A DNA stretch of 64,000 nt from Acidobacteriota bacterium (GCA_016712445.1 JADJRB010000001.1:1922001-1986000), one strand, 5' to 3'; shown: positions 53,694-63,106, counted from the stretch's first letter. Notes: generated from the sequence alone by a model not told the origin. Translations and numbers: made by a program.

Positions 53694-54014
53694 GGCGCTG
53701 CTGGCCGGGGAGGAACGACAGGGCCCCATCCTTGCGAACAGGGCCCCTGTCTCCCCCGAGACGCCCCCGCTCCGGCCAATAGTGGCCGCGGACCGGCGCG
53801 TCTTAACGAGGCTTAAGCCTTTGTTAATCGCCTGTAGGCGTTGTGGTCCATGCCGGATGTGCCGTGGCGGCAGAAGAATTGGCGGCGTGTTGCGTTATGG
53901 CAACGGTTTGTGACCGGGTTGCGGGCAGGGCCAAATCAAGCCACTTCCGAGCAATTCGTTAACCATTTCGGCCATAATTTTAAGATTGATGAGAAGTTTC
54001 CGGGTGCTGGTCTG
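53694..54014. other. Non-coding promoter region of tipF
   Basis: This 321-base gap has no convincing ORF. It contains a string of TTAA sites at 53803-53827, a TTAACCAT at 53959-53966 and an AT-rich stretch (CATAATTTTAAGATTGATGAG, 53973-53993). The rest is GC-rich and without clear hairpins. Confidence 0.6.
53803..53827. promoter_or_regulatory. Phased TTAA triplet with a TTAA-N7-TTAA CtrA-type box
   Basis: TTAA occurs at 53803-53806, 53813-53816 and 53824-53827, about one helical turn apart. The second and third are separated by exactly seven bases (GCCTTTG), matching the CtrA consensus TTAA-N7-TTAA. It lies about 190 bases upstream of the tipF start. Confidence 0.6.
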
Positions 54015-55244
54015 ATGACGTTCTTGCTGTTCCTCGTATACCTCGCCGCCGGCGCGGGCGTGGGCTATGGACTCTTCAGCCTGACCGCTGTGGGACTCCC
54101 GCTCTCGATCGCAGGCGGCGCCATCACCACGGCCGTGCTCGGGCAGGTCCATATCCTCGCGCGGGCCGGTGCTTCCTCGAAAAAGCTCGATGACCGCCTG
54201 AACACGATCGAAAAAGACCTCACCAACGTTATCCGCACGGTGAACGTGGTCGAAGCGCGGACGGATGCGGTCGAGCAGACCGTGAAGATCGAGCTGACCG
54301 AGCGCCGCGATGCGCTGGTCAAGGAAATGAAACAACTGGAAGGCCTGATCGACCGGCTGACCCGCAGCTTCGAGAACAAGCTGGTCGAAACCCCGGCGCA
54401 GAAACACGCCAATGCGGTGGACGATGCCATCCTGCGCGATGTTCGCGAGGCACTCCACTACGGCCGGGTCGACCTCCACCTTCAGCCGATCGTGTCACTG
54501 CCGCAGCGCCGTGTGACTTTCTATGAAGGCCTGACCCGCCTTCGCCGGGCCAACGGGTCGCTGATCCTGCCGGCTGACTTCCTGGATGCCGGCCGGCGCG
54601 CCAACCTGATGGGCATCATCGACAACCTGACCCTGTTCCGCTGCGTGCAGATCGTGCGCAAGCTGGCCGAGCGTGACCGCCGCGTCGGCGTGTTCTGCAA
54701 CATTTCCGCCTCGTCTCTCGAAGACCCGGCCTTGTTCCCCATCGTGCTGGACTACATGACCGAGAACCGCGACCTGTCCGGCGCGGTGATCTTCGAGCTG
54801 CCCGCCGACAAGTTCGAGATCCGCTCGCCGACCATGCGCGCGAACATGGAAAAGCTCGCGGCGCTCGGCTTCCGCTTCTCGGTCGATCATGTCGAAAGCC
54901 TCGCGCTCGACCTGCCGCGCCTGCAGGGCGCCGGAGTCCGCTTCGTCAAGATGAACTGCGCGATGCTGATCGAGCAGCTGCGCGACCCGCATGGCCAGCG
55001 GCCGGTGTCGAACATCAATCGCCGCATCGAAGGCACGGAAGTCAGCGCGGTCCTGTCTCGCTATGCGATCACGCTTGTTGCCGAGAAGATCGAGGATGAG
55101 GCGAGCGTGCTGGAAATCCTCGAGTTCGAAGTGCCGTATGGCCAGGGCCATATCTTCGGTCCGCCGCGCCCGATCAAGTCGTCGCTGATGGACGACACCG
55201 CCCCGCCGCAGGAACTGATCGACCGGTTGTCGAAGTTCGGCTGA
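54015..55244 (+). CDS. tipF: TipF-like membrane protein with degenerate EAL domain
   Basis: A 409-residue protein: two hydrophobic helices at the N-terminus (FLLFLVYLAAGAGVGYGLF and SIAGGAITTAVLG), a coiled-coil stretch (about 55-125, with KKLDDRLNTIEKDL), then a C-terminal EAL-type domain. The EAL signature reads Y-E-G-L (E171-G-L) and the DDFGTG loop reads VDHVESL, so it is degenerate and expected to bind, not cleave, c-di-GMP. This architecture is that of Caulobacter TipF, which reads c-di-GMP and organises the flagellar pole. The ATG at 54015 fits the helix start; upstream codons from 53841 add an unlikely charged leader. Confidence 0.88.
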   Translation: MTFLLFLVYLAAGAGVGYGLFSLTAVGLPLSIAGGAITTAVLGQVHILARAGASSKKLDDRLNTIEKDLTNVIRTVNVVEARTDAVEQTVKIELTERRDALVKEMKQLEGLIDRLTRSFENKLVETPAQKHANAVDDAILRDVREALHYGRVDLHLQPIVSLPQRRVTFYEGLTRLRRANGSLILPADFLDAGRRANLMGIIDNLTLFRCVQIVRKLAERDRRVGVFCNISASSLEDPALFPIVLDYMTENRDLSGAVIFELPADKFEIRSPTMRANMEKLAALGFRFSVDHVESLALDLPRLQGAGVRFVKMNCAMLIEQLRDPHGQRPVSNINRRIEGTEVSAVLSRYAITLVAEKIEDEASVLEILEFEVPYGQGHIFGPPRPIKSSLMDDTAPPQELIDRLSKFG

Positions 55245-55313
55245 ACGGGGCCGGCTTGATTTAGCCAAAGTTTGCAGGCCTGCTTAGCGCGTCCAGTGGG
55301 AGGATGCGCATCG

Positions 55314-55877
55314 ATGAAACCCTATACCCTTGTCGCCGCAGGACTGGCCGGTTTGCTGGCTGCCTGCGTGATCGCCCCGGCCAGTACCGAGCTCGCCGCC
55401 CCCGCGCAGGCCTCGCCAATATCGGTCGCCGAGGCGCGCATCGCTTATGTCGGCATTACCGGAACGCTGCCGGAAGAAGGCAACGACCTGCCGCCGGCGG
55501 CGCTCGATCCGCTGATGGACCGCGTGCCGGTGCTGCTCGACCTGACGATCCGCCCACCGCTGCAGCTGAACGCGGTTGGCGCGGACGGGCTGTATGAGCC
55601 GGTCGGCGAGTGCGGGTTCGGTCCGGTGGACGTGAGCGAAGTGTCGGTGCCGACGGGCTCGAACCACATGCTGATGTCGGTGCGCCTCGGCACGCCGGTG
55701 GACCACCCGGCAAACCTGCTCAGCTGCGACTACGATCCGGCGGAGATGACCGACGAGTCGCCGGGCGTCGTCTACCGCCTGCGCGGATGTTTCCTGCCGC
55801 AGTCGGTATCGATCCCGACAGCCGTGCAATGGGTGCTGAACCCGCTGCCGGCGGACGCCTGCGGGCTGGGTGATTGA
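55314..55877 (+). CDS. Uncharacterised lipoprotein
   Basis: A 187-residue lipoprotein. The start at 55314 (GGGAGGATGCGCATCG upstream) gives a signal with lipobox GLLAAC (Cys near residue 17). The mature part is rich in Ala, Pro and Val with Cys at ECGFGP, LSCDYDP, RLRGCFLPQ and DACGLGD, so it may hold disulfides. No domain is recognised. It lies 69 bases after tipF and 33 bases before the HAD gene, in the same direction. Confidence 0.65.
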   Translation: MKPYTLVAAGLAGLLAACVIAPASTELAAPAQASPISVAEARIAYVGITGTLPEEGNDLPPAALDPLMDRVPVLLDLTIRPPLQLNAVGADGLYEPVGECGFGPVDVSEVSVPTGSNHMLMSVRLGTPVDHPANLLSCDYDPAEMTDESPGVVYRLRGCFLPQSVSIPTAVQWVLNPLPADACGLGD

Positions 55878-55910
55878 CCGCGCGGGCCGGCCAGCCTACG
55901 CCCCGGCGCC

Positions 55911-56762
55911 ATGACAGCACCCGATTTTCCTGCCGGCCTTGCCGGCATCGCCAGCCGCTATGATACGATCCTCTGCGACGTCTGGGGCGTGATCCATAAC
56001 GGCCGCGCGGCCTTCGCCGAAGCGTGCGAGGCGCTGGTGAAGTTCCGCGCCGGGGGCGGGCAGGTGAGCCTGATCACCAACGCCCCGGTGCCGGACGCTC
56101 AGGTCGTTCGCTATTTCGAGCCGCTTGGCGTGCCGATGGACGCCTTCGACCTCTGCGTCTCGTCGGGCGATGCAACGCGGGCCGAACTGGCCGCGCGGCC
56201 GGACATGAGCGTCTGGCGCATGGGCGGTGACGAGGGCTGGGAGCATGACCGGTTTCTGTATGAGGGGCTGGGCCACCGGTTCATCGACAATGACAAGGCC
56301 GACCTCTTGCTGTGCATCGGCCTGCGCGACCAGGTGAACGACCAGCCGGAGGACTACCGGGCCGAGCTGGCCGCGGCGGTCGCCAAAGGCATCCCGATGC
56401 TGTGCGCCAACCCGGACAAGCAGGTGCGCGTAGGCGGCAAGCTCTACTGGTGCGCCGGCGCGCTGGCAGCGATCTATGAGGACCTCGGCGGCCAGGTGAT
56501 CTATCCCGGCAAGCCCTACGCGCCGATCTACCAGCTGGCGATCCAGCGCCTGACGGCGCTCAACCGGGCCCCGCAGCGCATTCTCTGCATCGGCGATAGC
56601 CCGGCGACCGACGTGCGCGGCGCGCGCCTGCAGGGCTTTGACAGCCTCTATGTCGGCACGGGGCTGAAGCAGCACGGGGCCAATTTTCAGGCAGAAGTTA
56701 CGGATTTGCTCGCCGATTACGGGGAACAGGCCACTTTCGCCATGACAGGACTCAGATGGTGA
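55911..56762 (+). CDS. NagD-like HAD hydrolase (TIGR01459 type)
   Basis: A 283-residue HAD-superfamily hydrolase of the TIGR01459 group. The nucleophile motif reads ILCDVWGVIHNG, motif II is in SLITNAPV, and the last acidic motif is CIGDSPATDVRGARLQG. The cap is the NagD-type C2 domain; the family dephosphorylates nucleotides or small sugar phosphates. It ends near MaoC and ribF genes, a frequent arrangement in alphaproteobacteria. Confidence 0.9.
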   Translation: MTAPDFPAGLAGIASRYDTILCDVWGVIHNGRAAFAEACEALVKFRAGGGQVSLITNAPVPDAQVVRYFEPLGVPMDAFDLCVSSGDATRAELAARPDMSVWRMGGDEGWEHDRFLYEGLGHRFIDNDKADLLLCIGLRDQVNDQPEDYRAELAAAVAKGIPMLCANPDKQVRVGGKLYWCAGALAAIYEDLGGQVIYPGKPYAPIYQLAIQRLTALNRAPQRILCIGDSPATDVRGARLQGFDSLYVGTGLKQHGANFQAEVTDLLADYGEQATFAMTGLRW

Positions 56763-56821
56763 CGCCGCGCGGTGCGCCGTGTAACGGAAAAAACAGACAA
56801 GAATTCAGGAGCCCTCAAGGC

Positions 56822-57253
56822 ATGACCCAGTTCAGCGGTTTCAAGTATGAAGACCTGCAGATCGGCCAGTCGCACGAGACCGTGCACACGATCACCGAGA
56901 ATGACATCCAGCGCTTCGCGGAAGTGTCAGGCGACTTCAATCCGCTGCACATGTCGGACGAGTTTGCCGCCGGCACCATCTTCGGCAAGCGGATCGCCCA
57001 CGGCGCGCTGACCGCCAGCTATATTTCCGGCATCCTGGGCAACAACCTGCCGGGTCCGGGCGCCATCTTCGTGGGCCTGTCGATGCGCTTCAAGCGCCCG
57101 GTCCACATCGGGGATGTCGTGACGGTGCGGGCCGAAGTGGCCGAGAAGCAGGACCGGGGCAACCGCGTGACGCTGAAGATCGAGTGCATTGTCGAGGGCA
57201 AGCGCGTGATCAGCGGCGAGGCCGAAGTGGTGGCTCCAAGCCGAGGGAAGTGA
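56822..57253 (+). CDS. MaoC-like (R)-hydratase
   Basis: A 143-residue hotdog-fold hydratase of the MaoC/PhaJ type. The hydratase motif is FAEVSGDFNPLHMSDEFAAGT, with the catalytic Asp and His, followed by IAHGALTASYISGILG. It hydrates trans-2-enoyl-CoA to (R)-3-hydroxyacyl-CoA. AGGAGCCCTCAAGGC precedes the ATG at 56822. Its stop codon overlaps the ribF start (TGATG), so the genes are co-translated. Confidence 0.9.
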   Translation: MTQFSGFKYEDLQIGQSHETVHTITENDIQRFAEVSGDFNPLHMSDEFAAGTIFGKRIAHGALTASYISGILGNNLPGPGAIFVGLSMRFKRPVHIGDVVTVRAEVAEKQDRGNRVTLKIECIVEGKRVISGEAEVVAPSRGK

Positions 57254-58179
57254 TGGCGGTCTACGCCGACTACCGCGGACTACCGGAAGGCGCGCAGGGC
57301 GCCTCGATCGCGCTTGGCAATTTTGACGGGCTGCACGATGGCCACCGCGCCGTGATGGAAGCCGCCCGGCTCGCCGGGCAGGGCCGGTTTTCGGTGGCGA
57401 CCTTCGAGCCGCCGCCGCGCGCCTACTTCAGGCCGGGCGACCCTCCGTTCCGTATTTTCCGGCCAGAGCGGCGCAATGCGGCGATCCTGGCGGCCGGGGC
57501 GCAGACGGTGTTCGAGCTGCCGTTCAATGGCGAAATGGCGGCGATGACTGATGAAGGCTTCGTGCGGGCCGTGCTGGTCGACGGGCTGAAGGTGACGCAC
57601 GTATCGGTCGGGTTCGACTTCCGGTTCGGCCGTGGCCGGATGGGCCATGCGCAGCGCCTCTCGAGCCTTGGCCGGGCGCTGGGGTTCGGCGTGACGATTG
57701 TCGAGGAGGTCGAAGGGTACGGCGCCAAGGCTTCTTCTACTGCGATCCGGCAGGCGCTGATGGCGGGCGAGCCCGAAATCGCGGCTGCGATGCTGGGCGG
57801 CCCCTGGATTGCTGACGGCGTGGTGGAAGGCGGCGAGAAGAACGGCCGCGAACTCGGCTTTCCCACGGCCAACTTCCAACTCGGCGAACTGATCCATCCG
57901 AAACACGGCGTCTATGCTGTTCGCGCCCGGATTGAAGGCGAAAAGGACTGGCGCCCGGGCGTTGCCAATTTCGGGCGCACGCCGACGACGGGCCTGCGCG
58001 ACCCGCTGCTCGAGACCCACATCTTCGACTTTTCGGGCGACATCTACGGCAAGAAACTGGAAGTGCAGCTGGTTGCGTTCCTGCGGCCGGAACTGAAGTT
58101 TGCGAACCTGGACCTGCTGGTGGAGCAGATGCACAAGGATGCGGCCGAGGCGCGCGCAATCCTGGCAACGCCCGGCTGA
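57253..58179 (+). CDS. ribF: Bifunctional riboflavin kinase/FMN adenylyltransferase
   Basis: A 308-residue two-domain enzyme producing FMN and FAD. The FAD synthetase half has IALGNFDGLHDGHRAVMEAARL (HxGH motif) and VGFDFRFGRGRMG; the C-terminal kinase half begins near GVVEGGEKNGRELGFPTANF and continues TTGLRDPLLETHIFDFSGD. The length matches bacterial RibF (about 310). The start at 57253 overlaps the MaoC stop. Confidence 0.95.
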   Translation: MAVYADYRGLPEGAQGASIALGNFDGLHDGHRAVMEAARLAGQGRFSVATFEPPPRAYFRPGDPPFRIFRPERRNAAILAAGAQTVFELPFNGEMAAMTDEGFVRAVLVDGLKVTHVSVGFDFRFGRGRMGHAQRLSSLGRALGFGVTIVEEVEGYGAKASSTAIRQALMAGEPEIAAAMLGGPWIADGVVEGGEKNGRELGFPTANFQLGELIHPKHGVYAVRARIEGEKDWRPGVANFGRTPTTGLRDPLLETHIFDFSGDIYGKKLEVQLVAFLRPELKFANLDLLVEQMHKDAAEARAILATPG

Positions 58180-58278
58180 AACATAAAAATTCCGCAATCT
58201 GACCGCTTCGCCGCCCTTCACAAGGCTGGAAAACGGGAGGATGCTGGCGGTATTGAGCAGCCCAAGGGGAGGGAATCC

Positions 58279-58812
58279 ATGCGCCGCCTTCTGACAACTC
58301 TGGCCATCCTGGCCACCGCCTCCACGCCCGCCTTTGCGGACGACAACGCCATCGTCAAATCGGTCAAGCTGGCCGACCTGCAGCGCATCCTCGCCGAGGA
58401 AGGCTATACCATCAACAGCACTGGCGATGACGGTGCCATTTCGATCCGGGCGACCGATGAGGCCGAGACCGGCCTGATCTTCAACCTGCTCGGCACGGCC
58501 TGCGAAGTGGAGGGCACCGATGGCTGCCTCGGCATCAACATGCAGGTTCGCTACGACGCGGACGGCACCGAGACGCTGGAGCGGATCAACGACGTGAACC
58601 TGATGTGGGCGGCAACATCGGCCTGGTATTCGCCGGATGGCTATGACGGCGCGACGCCGACGGTCGGCATCACGCGCTACGTCATCCTGGATGGCGGCAT
58701 GACCGTGCGCAACATCAAGGACAACCTTGCCAACTTGCTGGCGATCGCCCCGCAGGCGGCCGACTATATCTGGGAAGTCGGCGACTATGCGCCGGACGGC
58801 GACGACTGGTAA
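58279..58812 (+). CDS. YbjN-domain exported protein
   Basis: A 177-residue exported protein: signal peptide MRRLLTTLAILATASTPAFA, then a YbjN fold with LADLQRILAEEGYTINS, LIFNLLGTACEVEG and VNLMWAATSAWYSPDG, ending acidic. YbjN proteins bind other proteins or type III secretion components in some bacteria; no role can be assigned here. GGGGAGGGAATCC precedes the ATG, 99 bases after ribF. Confidence 0.85.
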   Translation: MRRLLTTLAILATASTPAFADDNAIVKSVKLADLQRILAEEGYTINSTGDDGAISIRATDEAETGLIFNLLGTACEVEGTDGCLGINMQVRYDADGTETLERINDVNLMWAATSAWYSPDGYDGATPTVGITRYVILDGGMTVRNIKDNLANLLAIAPQAADYIWEVGDYAPDGDDW

Positions 58813-58910
58813 CCGCGCCGCGCCCCGGTGGGGTGACAGGGCCGGGGGCGGCGTGGTAACCGCTGCCCGATGACACGGACCCGGGCGATCCAGACCATAC
58901 GAATTAGCGG

Positions 58911-58950
58911 CCCGGCTGCCGGCTGAACCCTTTGTTCAGCTGCGGCCGGG
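58911..58950 (+). promoter_or_regulatory. Extended hairpin in the ileS leader
   Basis: Outer arms CCCGGC (58911-58916) and GCCGGG (58945-58950) and a perfect inner stem GCTGAAC/GTTCAGC (58922-58928 and 58934-58940) with a CCTTT loop form a long, nearly symmetric structure, 65 bases before the ileS ATG. No T-run follows, so it is not a simple terminator of the gene upstream. It may control ileS translation or mRNA stability. Confidence 0.45.
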
Positions 58951-59015
58951 TAAGCCCGTTTGGCCTGAGGCCGCTCGCCCATTCCCGTTATCCGCTGACG
59001 AAGACCTGACCGAAG

Positions 59016-61994
59016 ATGACCGATACTGCTGCGACTGAACGCGATTACCGCGACACGCTGTTCCTGCCCAAAACCGAGTTCCCGATGCGCGCTGGCCTGC
59101 CCAAGGCCGAGCCCGAATGGATCAAGCGCTGGGACGCGATGGGTCTCTACGCCAAGCTCCGCGAGACCGCCAAGGGCCGCGCGCCCTTCATCCTGCATGA
59201 CGGCCCGCCCTACGCCAACGGCCACATCCACCTCGGCACGGCGCTCAACAAGATCATCAAGGACATCATCGTCCGCTCGCACCAGATGCAGGGCTTCGAT
59301 GCCTCCTACCTGCCGGGCTGGGACTGCCATGGCCTGCCGATCGAATGGAAGGTGGAGGAGGAGTTCCGCTCCAAGAACCGCCCGAAGGATTCGGTTCCCG
59401 CCGACGAGTTCCGCGCGGCCTGCCGCGCCTATGCCGAACACTGGGTGAAGGTGCAGGGCAAGGAATTCCGCGCCCTCGGCATCGAAGGCGAATGGGACGA
59501 TCCCTACCTCACGATGGCGTTCGACAGCGAGGCGATGATCGTCTCCGAATTCCTCGACATGGCGATGAAAGGCGGCCTCGTGCGCGGCGCCAAGCCGATC
59601 ATGTGGTCGCCGGTGGAACGCACGGCGCTCGCCGAAGCGGAAGTGGAATACCACGACCGCAAGGTGCCCGTGGTGTGGGTGAAGTTTCCGGTCGTCGATT
59701 CAGATGCCAGCGTCGTGATCTGGACAACCACGCCCTGGACGATCCCTGCCAACCAAGCGGTCAGCTTCAATCCGGCAATCTCTTATGGCCTCTATGAGGT
59801 CACTGATGTGATGTCGGAGGAAGAGCTTGGCTTTGCGCCGTATGTGAAGCGCGGTGACAAGGTGATCTTCGCCGACAAGCTGGCCGCGGACGCGCTGACG
59901 GCGGCAAAAGCCAAGGCTTGGTCGCGGGTGGTCGACATCAACCCCGCCGACTTGCGCGAGGGACTGCGCCATCCGCTGCATGCCCTTGCGCCCTTCTTTG
60001 CCCATCGCATCCCGATGCTTGCCGGCGACCACGTCACGGAAGATGCCGGCACAGGCTTCGTGCACACGGCGCCGGCTCACGGCGAGGATGACTTCGAGGT
60101 CTGGGTGGCGACGGGTCACACGACGCAGGAAATCCGCCAGATCGTCGATCCGGATGGTCGCTATACGGATGAAGTGCCTGCGCCCCTCGCCGGTCTCGAC
60201 ATCATCGTCACCTCTGGCAAGAAGCGCGGCGAGGCGGGCAAGGCGAACAATGAGGTGATCCGCCTCCTCGCCGAGAGCGGAAACCTGCTCGCGCGCGGCA
60301 TGACGACGATCCGCGATGCGCACTCCTGGCGCTCGAAAGCGCCGGTCATCCGCCGCGCCACGCCGCAATGGTTCATCGCGATGGACAAGCCGGTGCATGC
60401 CGGCAAGACGCTGCGCGAACTGGCGATGAAGGCGATCTCGGATACGGAATTCTTCCCGGCGACGGGACGCAACCGTCTCTCCGCGATGGTCGAGAGCCGT
60501 CCGGACTGGCTGATCTCGCGCCAGCGCAACTGGGGCGTGCCGATCACGCTGTTCGTGAACGCCAAGGGCGAGCCGCACACTGCGGCCTTGTCGAGGGACC
60601 AGGCCGACAAGCTCAATGCGAACATCAAGGCGGCGATTGAGAAGACGGGCGTGGACGGATGGTTCGCCACACCGGACGCAGACTTCTTCGCCGGCACCGG
60701 CGTCTCGCCAGATGGCTGGGAGAAGGTCACCGACGTGCTCGACGTCTGGTTCGACTCGGGCACGACGCACGCTTTCGCGCTGCGCAAGCGGGGCATCATC
60801 GATAACGCGACCGGGCAGGCGGATGTCTACATGGAAGGCTCCGACCAGCACCGCGGCTGGTTCCAGTCGTCCTTGCTGGAAAGCTGCGCCACGCGCGGCA
60901 TGGCGCCTTACAGGAAGGTCGTCACGCACGGCATGGTGGTCGACGCCGAAGGCAAGAAGATGTCGAAGTCGATCGGCAACACGATCGAGCCGGACGAGTT
61001 CCAGAAGCAGCACGGCATCGAAATCCTCCGCCTCTGGACGGCCTCTGCCGACTATTGGGACGATACCCGCATCTCCGATGAGATCATCAAAGGCACAATC
61101 GAGACCTACCGAAAGCTGCGCAACACGCTGCGCTACCTGCTCGGCGCGCTGGACGGCTATACGCCCGCTGAAGTCATAGAAGCCAAGGACATGCCGGGCC
61201 TCGAACGCTTTATCCTTCACCGACTCGCCGAACTCGACGGCGAGGTGCGCGCCGCGTTCAAGGTGTTCGACTTCAAACGCGTGATGACCGCGATCGTGAA
61301 CTTCGTGAACGTCGAGCTTTCGGCCGTCTATTTCGACATCCGCAAGGACGCACTCTATTGCGACCCGTCCTTCGTCACGGCGAAAGCCTGGGACGCTGAA
61401 ACCTCCGTCTACGGAAATCGCCGCCGCGCGGTCCGCACGGTGATGGCCGCTGTCATGGAACGGCTGCTCTGCTGGCTCGCCCCGGTCATGCCGTTCACGA
61501 CCGACGAAGCCTTTGGCGAAAGCCACCTGAAAGGCTCGGCGCCTTCCGTCCACTTGCTGCTCTTTCCGGAAACCCCCGCCGCCTGGCGCGATGCGGCGCT
61601 CGCCGCGCGCTGGGAGAAAATCTTCAAGGTCCGCCGCGTGGTCACCGGCGCCCTCGAAGTCGAACGCCGCGAGAAGCGTATCGGCGCCTCGCTCGAAGCG
61701 GCGCCGAAGGTGGTGATCGCGGACGCCGCGCTCGTGGCAGCGTTTGAAGGCGAGGACGCCGGCGACGTGTTCATCACGTCCGGGGCCGAACTGGTTCAGG
61801 CGGCCGCAGGGCCAGCGGGCGCCTTTGCGCTCGACGATTCGCCCGGCATCTGGGTCCTACCGCAGAAGGCTTCGGGGGTGAAATGCCGGCGCAGCTGGAA
61901 ATATTTCGACCCGGCCACCGCCAATCCGGCCTTCCCGGACATCACCCCGCGCGATGCGCTGGCGGTGAAGGCCTGGGACAAGGCGGCGGGATGA
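59016..61994 (+). CDS. ileS: Isoleucyl-tRNA synthetase
   Basis: A 992-residue class I synthetase charging tRNA-Ile. The HIGH-type motif is GHIHLG with H70 and the KMSKS motif is K648-M-S-K-S652 in AEGKKMSKSIGNTIEP. The CP1 editing domain (about 200-400) has TWTIPANQA-like sequence (TTPWTIPANQAVSF) and GTGFVHTAPAHGEDDF. The anticodon-binding domain follows KMSKS. The length is usual (about 930-1000), and no zinc-binding Cys tail is prominent. It is followed by lspA 57 bases on, in a common IleS-LspA order. Confidence 0.97.
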   Translation: MTDTAATERDYRDTLFLPKTEFPMRAGLPKAEPEWIKRWDAMGLYAKLRETAKGRAPFILHDGPPYANGHIHLGTALNKIIKDIIVRSHQMQGFDASYLPGWDCHGLPIEWKVEEEFRSKNRPKDSVPADEFRAACRAYAEHWVKVQGKEFRALGIEGEWDDPYLTMAFDSEAMIVSEFLDMAMKGGLVRGAKPIMWSPVERTALAEAEVEYHDRKVPVVWVKFPVVDSDASVVIWTTTPWTIPANQAVSFNPAISYGLYEVTDVMSEEELGFAPYVKRGDKVIFADKLAADALTAAKAKAWSRVVDINPADLREGLRHPLHALAPFFAHRIPMLAGDHVTEDAGTGFVHTAPAHGEDDFEVWVATGHTTQEIRQIVDPDGRYTDEVPAPLAGLDIIVTSGKKRGEAGKANNEVIRLLAESGNLLARGMTTIRDAHSWRSKAPVIRRATPQWFIAMDKPVHAGKTLRELAMKAISDTEFFPATGRNRLSAMVESRPDWLISRQRNWGVPITLFVNAKGEPHTAALSRDQADKLNANIKAAIEKTGVDGWFATPDADFFAGTGVSPDGWEKVTDVLDVWFDSGTTHAFALRKRGIIDNATGQADVYMEGSDQHRGWFQSSLLESCATRGMAPYRKVVTHGMVVDAEGKKMSKSIGNTIEPDEFQKQHGIEILRLWTASADYWDDTRISDEIIKGTIETYRKLRNTLRYLLGALDGYTPAEVIEAKDMPGLERFILHRLAELDGEVRAAFKVFDFKRVMTAIVNFVNVELSAVYFDIRKDALYCDPSFVTAKAWDAETSVYGNRRRAVRTVMAAVMERLLCWLAPVMPFTTDEAFGESHLKGSAPSVHLLLFPETPAAWRDAALAARWEKIFKVRRVVTGALEVERREKRIGASLEAAPKVVIADAALVAAFEGEDAGDVFITSGAELVQAAAGPAGAFALDDSPGIWVLPQKASGVKCRRSWKYFDPATANPAFPDITPRDALAVKAWDKAAG

Positions 61995-62051
61995 GGCCAT
62001 GCCTGCACACAAACGCTTGATCCCCCCGGCCCGGTCTGCAATCTCAGCCGC

Positions 62052-62570
62052 ATGAAATTGTCGATACAATCCGCCTGGCCATACATTCTGGTGCCGTTCG
62101 TGGTGCTGGCCGACCAGGTGAGCAAGTGGCTCGTGCTTGCAGAACCACGCTTCAACTCTTCGGCGTGCTTTGCAGACCCGCAGATGTGCGGCCGGATACC
62201 TCTGTCGGGGCCGCTCGACTTCACGATGACCTGGAACCGCGGTATGAGCTACGGCCTGTTCCAGTCGGACGGAATCGGCCGCTGGATCCTCGCCGCCGTC
62301 ATGCTCGCCATCGCCATCGGCTTCCTCGTCTGGCTGCTGCGGGCCGAAGGCCGCTGGCTGAGGCTGGCGCTCGCCCTCGTCATCGGCGGGGCCTTCGGCA
62401 ACCTGATCGACCGGGTCCGCTTCGGCGCCGTGGTCGATTTCATCGATGCCAATGGCCTGTTTTTCCCTTGGATCTTCAATATTGCAGATGCGGCCATCTC
62501 GGTTGGCGCGGTGCTTCTGTTTGTTGACCAGTTCTTACTTTCCCGGCCAAAACAGGCTAACAGCCACTAA
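62052..62570 (+). CDS. lspA: Prolipoprotein signal peptidase
   Basis: A 172-residue inner-membrane aspartyl peptidase that removes lipoprotein signal peptides, including those of the many lipoproteins here. It has four hydrophobic segments and the catalytic Asp pair: D129 in GNLIDRVRFGAVVDFID and D146 in WIFNIADAAISVGAVL. N-terminal DQVSKWLVLA and TWNRGMSYGLF are also typical. The start at 62052 is preceded by a weak ribosome site; the gene begins 57 bases after ileS. Confidence 0.96.
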   Translation: MKLSIQSAWPYILVPFVVLADQVSKWLVLAEPRFNSSACFADPQMCGRIPLSGPLDFTMTWNRGMSYGLFQSDGIGRWILAAVMLAIAIGFLVWLLRAEGRWLRLALALVIGGAFGNLIDRVRFGAVVDFIDANGLFFPWIFNIADAAISVGAVLLFVDQFLLSRPKQANSH

Positions 62571-62611
62571 GACCGGCCCTCAGCCCTCCAGAAACGGATC
62601 TGCCCCAGCCC

Positions 62612-63106
62612 ATGAAGAAGTCTCTCCTCATTCTCGCCGCTGGCGCCGCCCTGGCCGCGACATCGGCCTGCACGTCCTCCGGTAACGGCGGCGCGACCCC
62701 GAACGAATTCCGCGTGGTCACCAAGGCGCCGCTAAGCGTGCCGCCGGAATACAGCCTGCGCCCGCCGGCGGCGGGCACCACCACACCCGCTGAAGTCGAA
62801 GCCGCCACCACCGGCGTGACGACGGCTTTCGGCACGACCCATGGCCAGGATGCCAGTGCGTCGGAAAAGGCCCTCGTGGCTGCTGCTGGCGCCAATGCCG
62901 CCAATTCTGCGGTGCGTGCGCAGGTCGATTACGAAGAGACCAAGTCGATCCGCAAGTCATCGACCGTCTCGGACCGCATCTTCTTCTGGCGCAAGGACAA
63001 GGCGGAGGATGCCACCTCGGCCGCCACCGACAACGCCACCGGCGACCAGGCAGTCACCATCGAACGTACCAGCGGCGGCCCGCGTATCCGGTTGCCCGGG
63101 ACCTGA
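62612..63106 (+). CDS. DUF3035/BamF-like lipoprotein
   Basis: A 164-residue lipoprotein (signal with ATSAC, Cys about residue 20) matching the DUF3035 family: PNEFRVVTKAPLSVPPEYSLRPPAAG (the opening signature of the family) followed by an Ala/Thr-rich low-complexity part and DYEETKSIRKSSTVSDRIFFWRK. In Caulobacter the homologue BamF belongs to the outer-membrane barrel assembly complex. It follows lspA by 41 bases, the order typical of alphaproteobacteria. Confidence 0.87.
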   Translation: MKKSLLILAAGAALAATSACTSSGNGGATPNEFRVVTKAPLSVPPEYSLRPPAAGTTTPAEVEAATTGVTTAFGTTHGQDASASEKALVAAAGANAANSAVRAQVDYEETKSIRKSSTVSDRIFFWRKDKAEDATSAATDNATGDQAVTIERTSGGPRIRLPGT

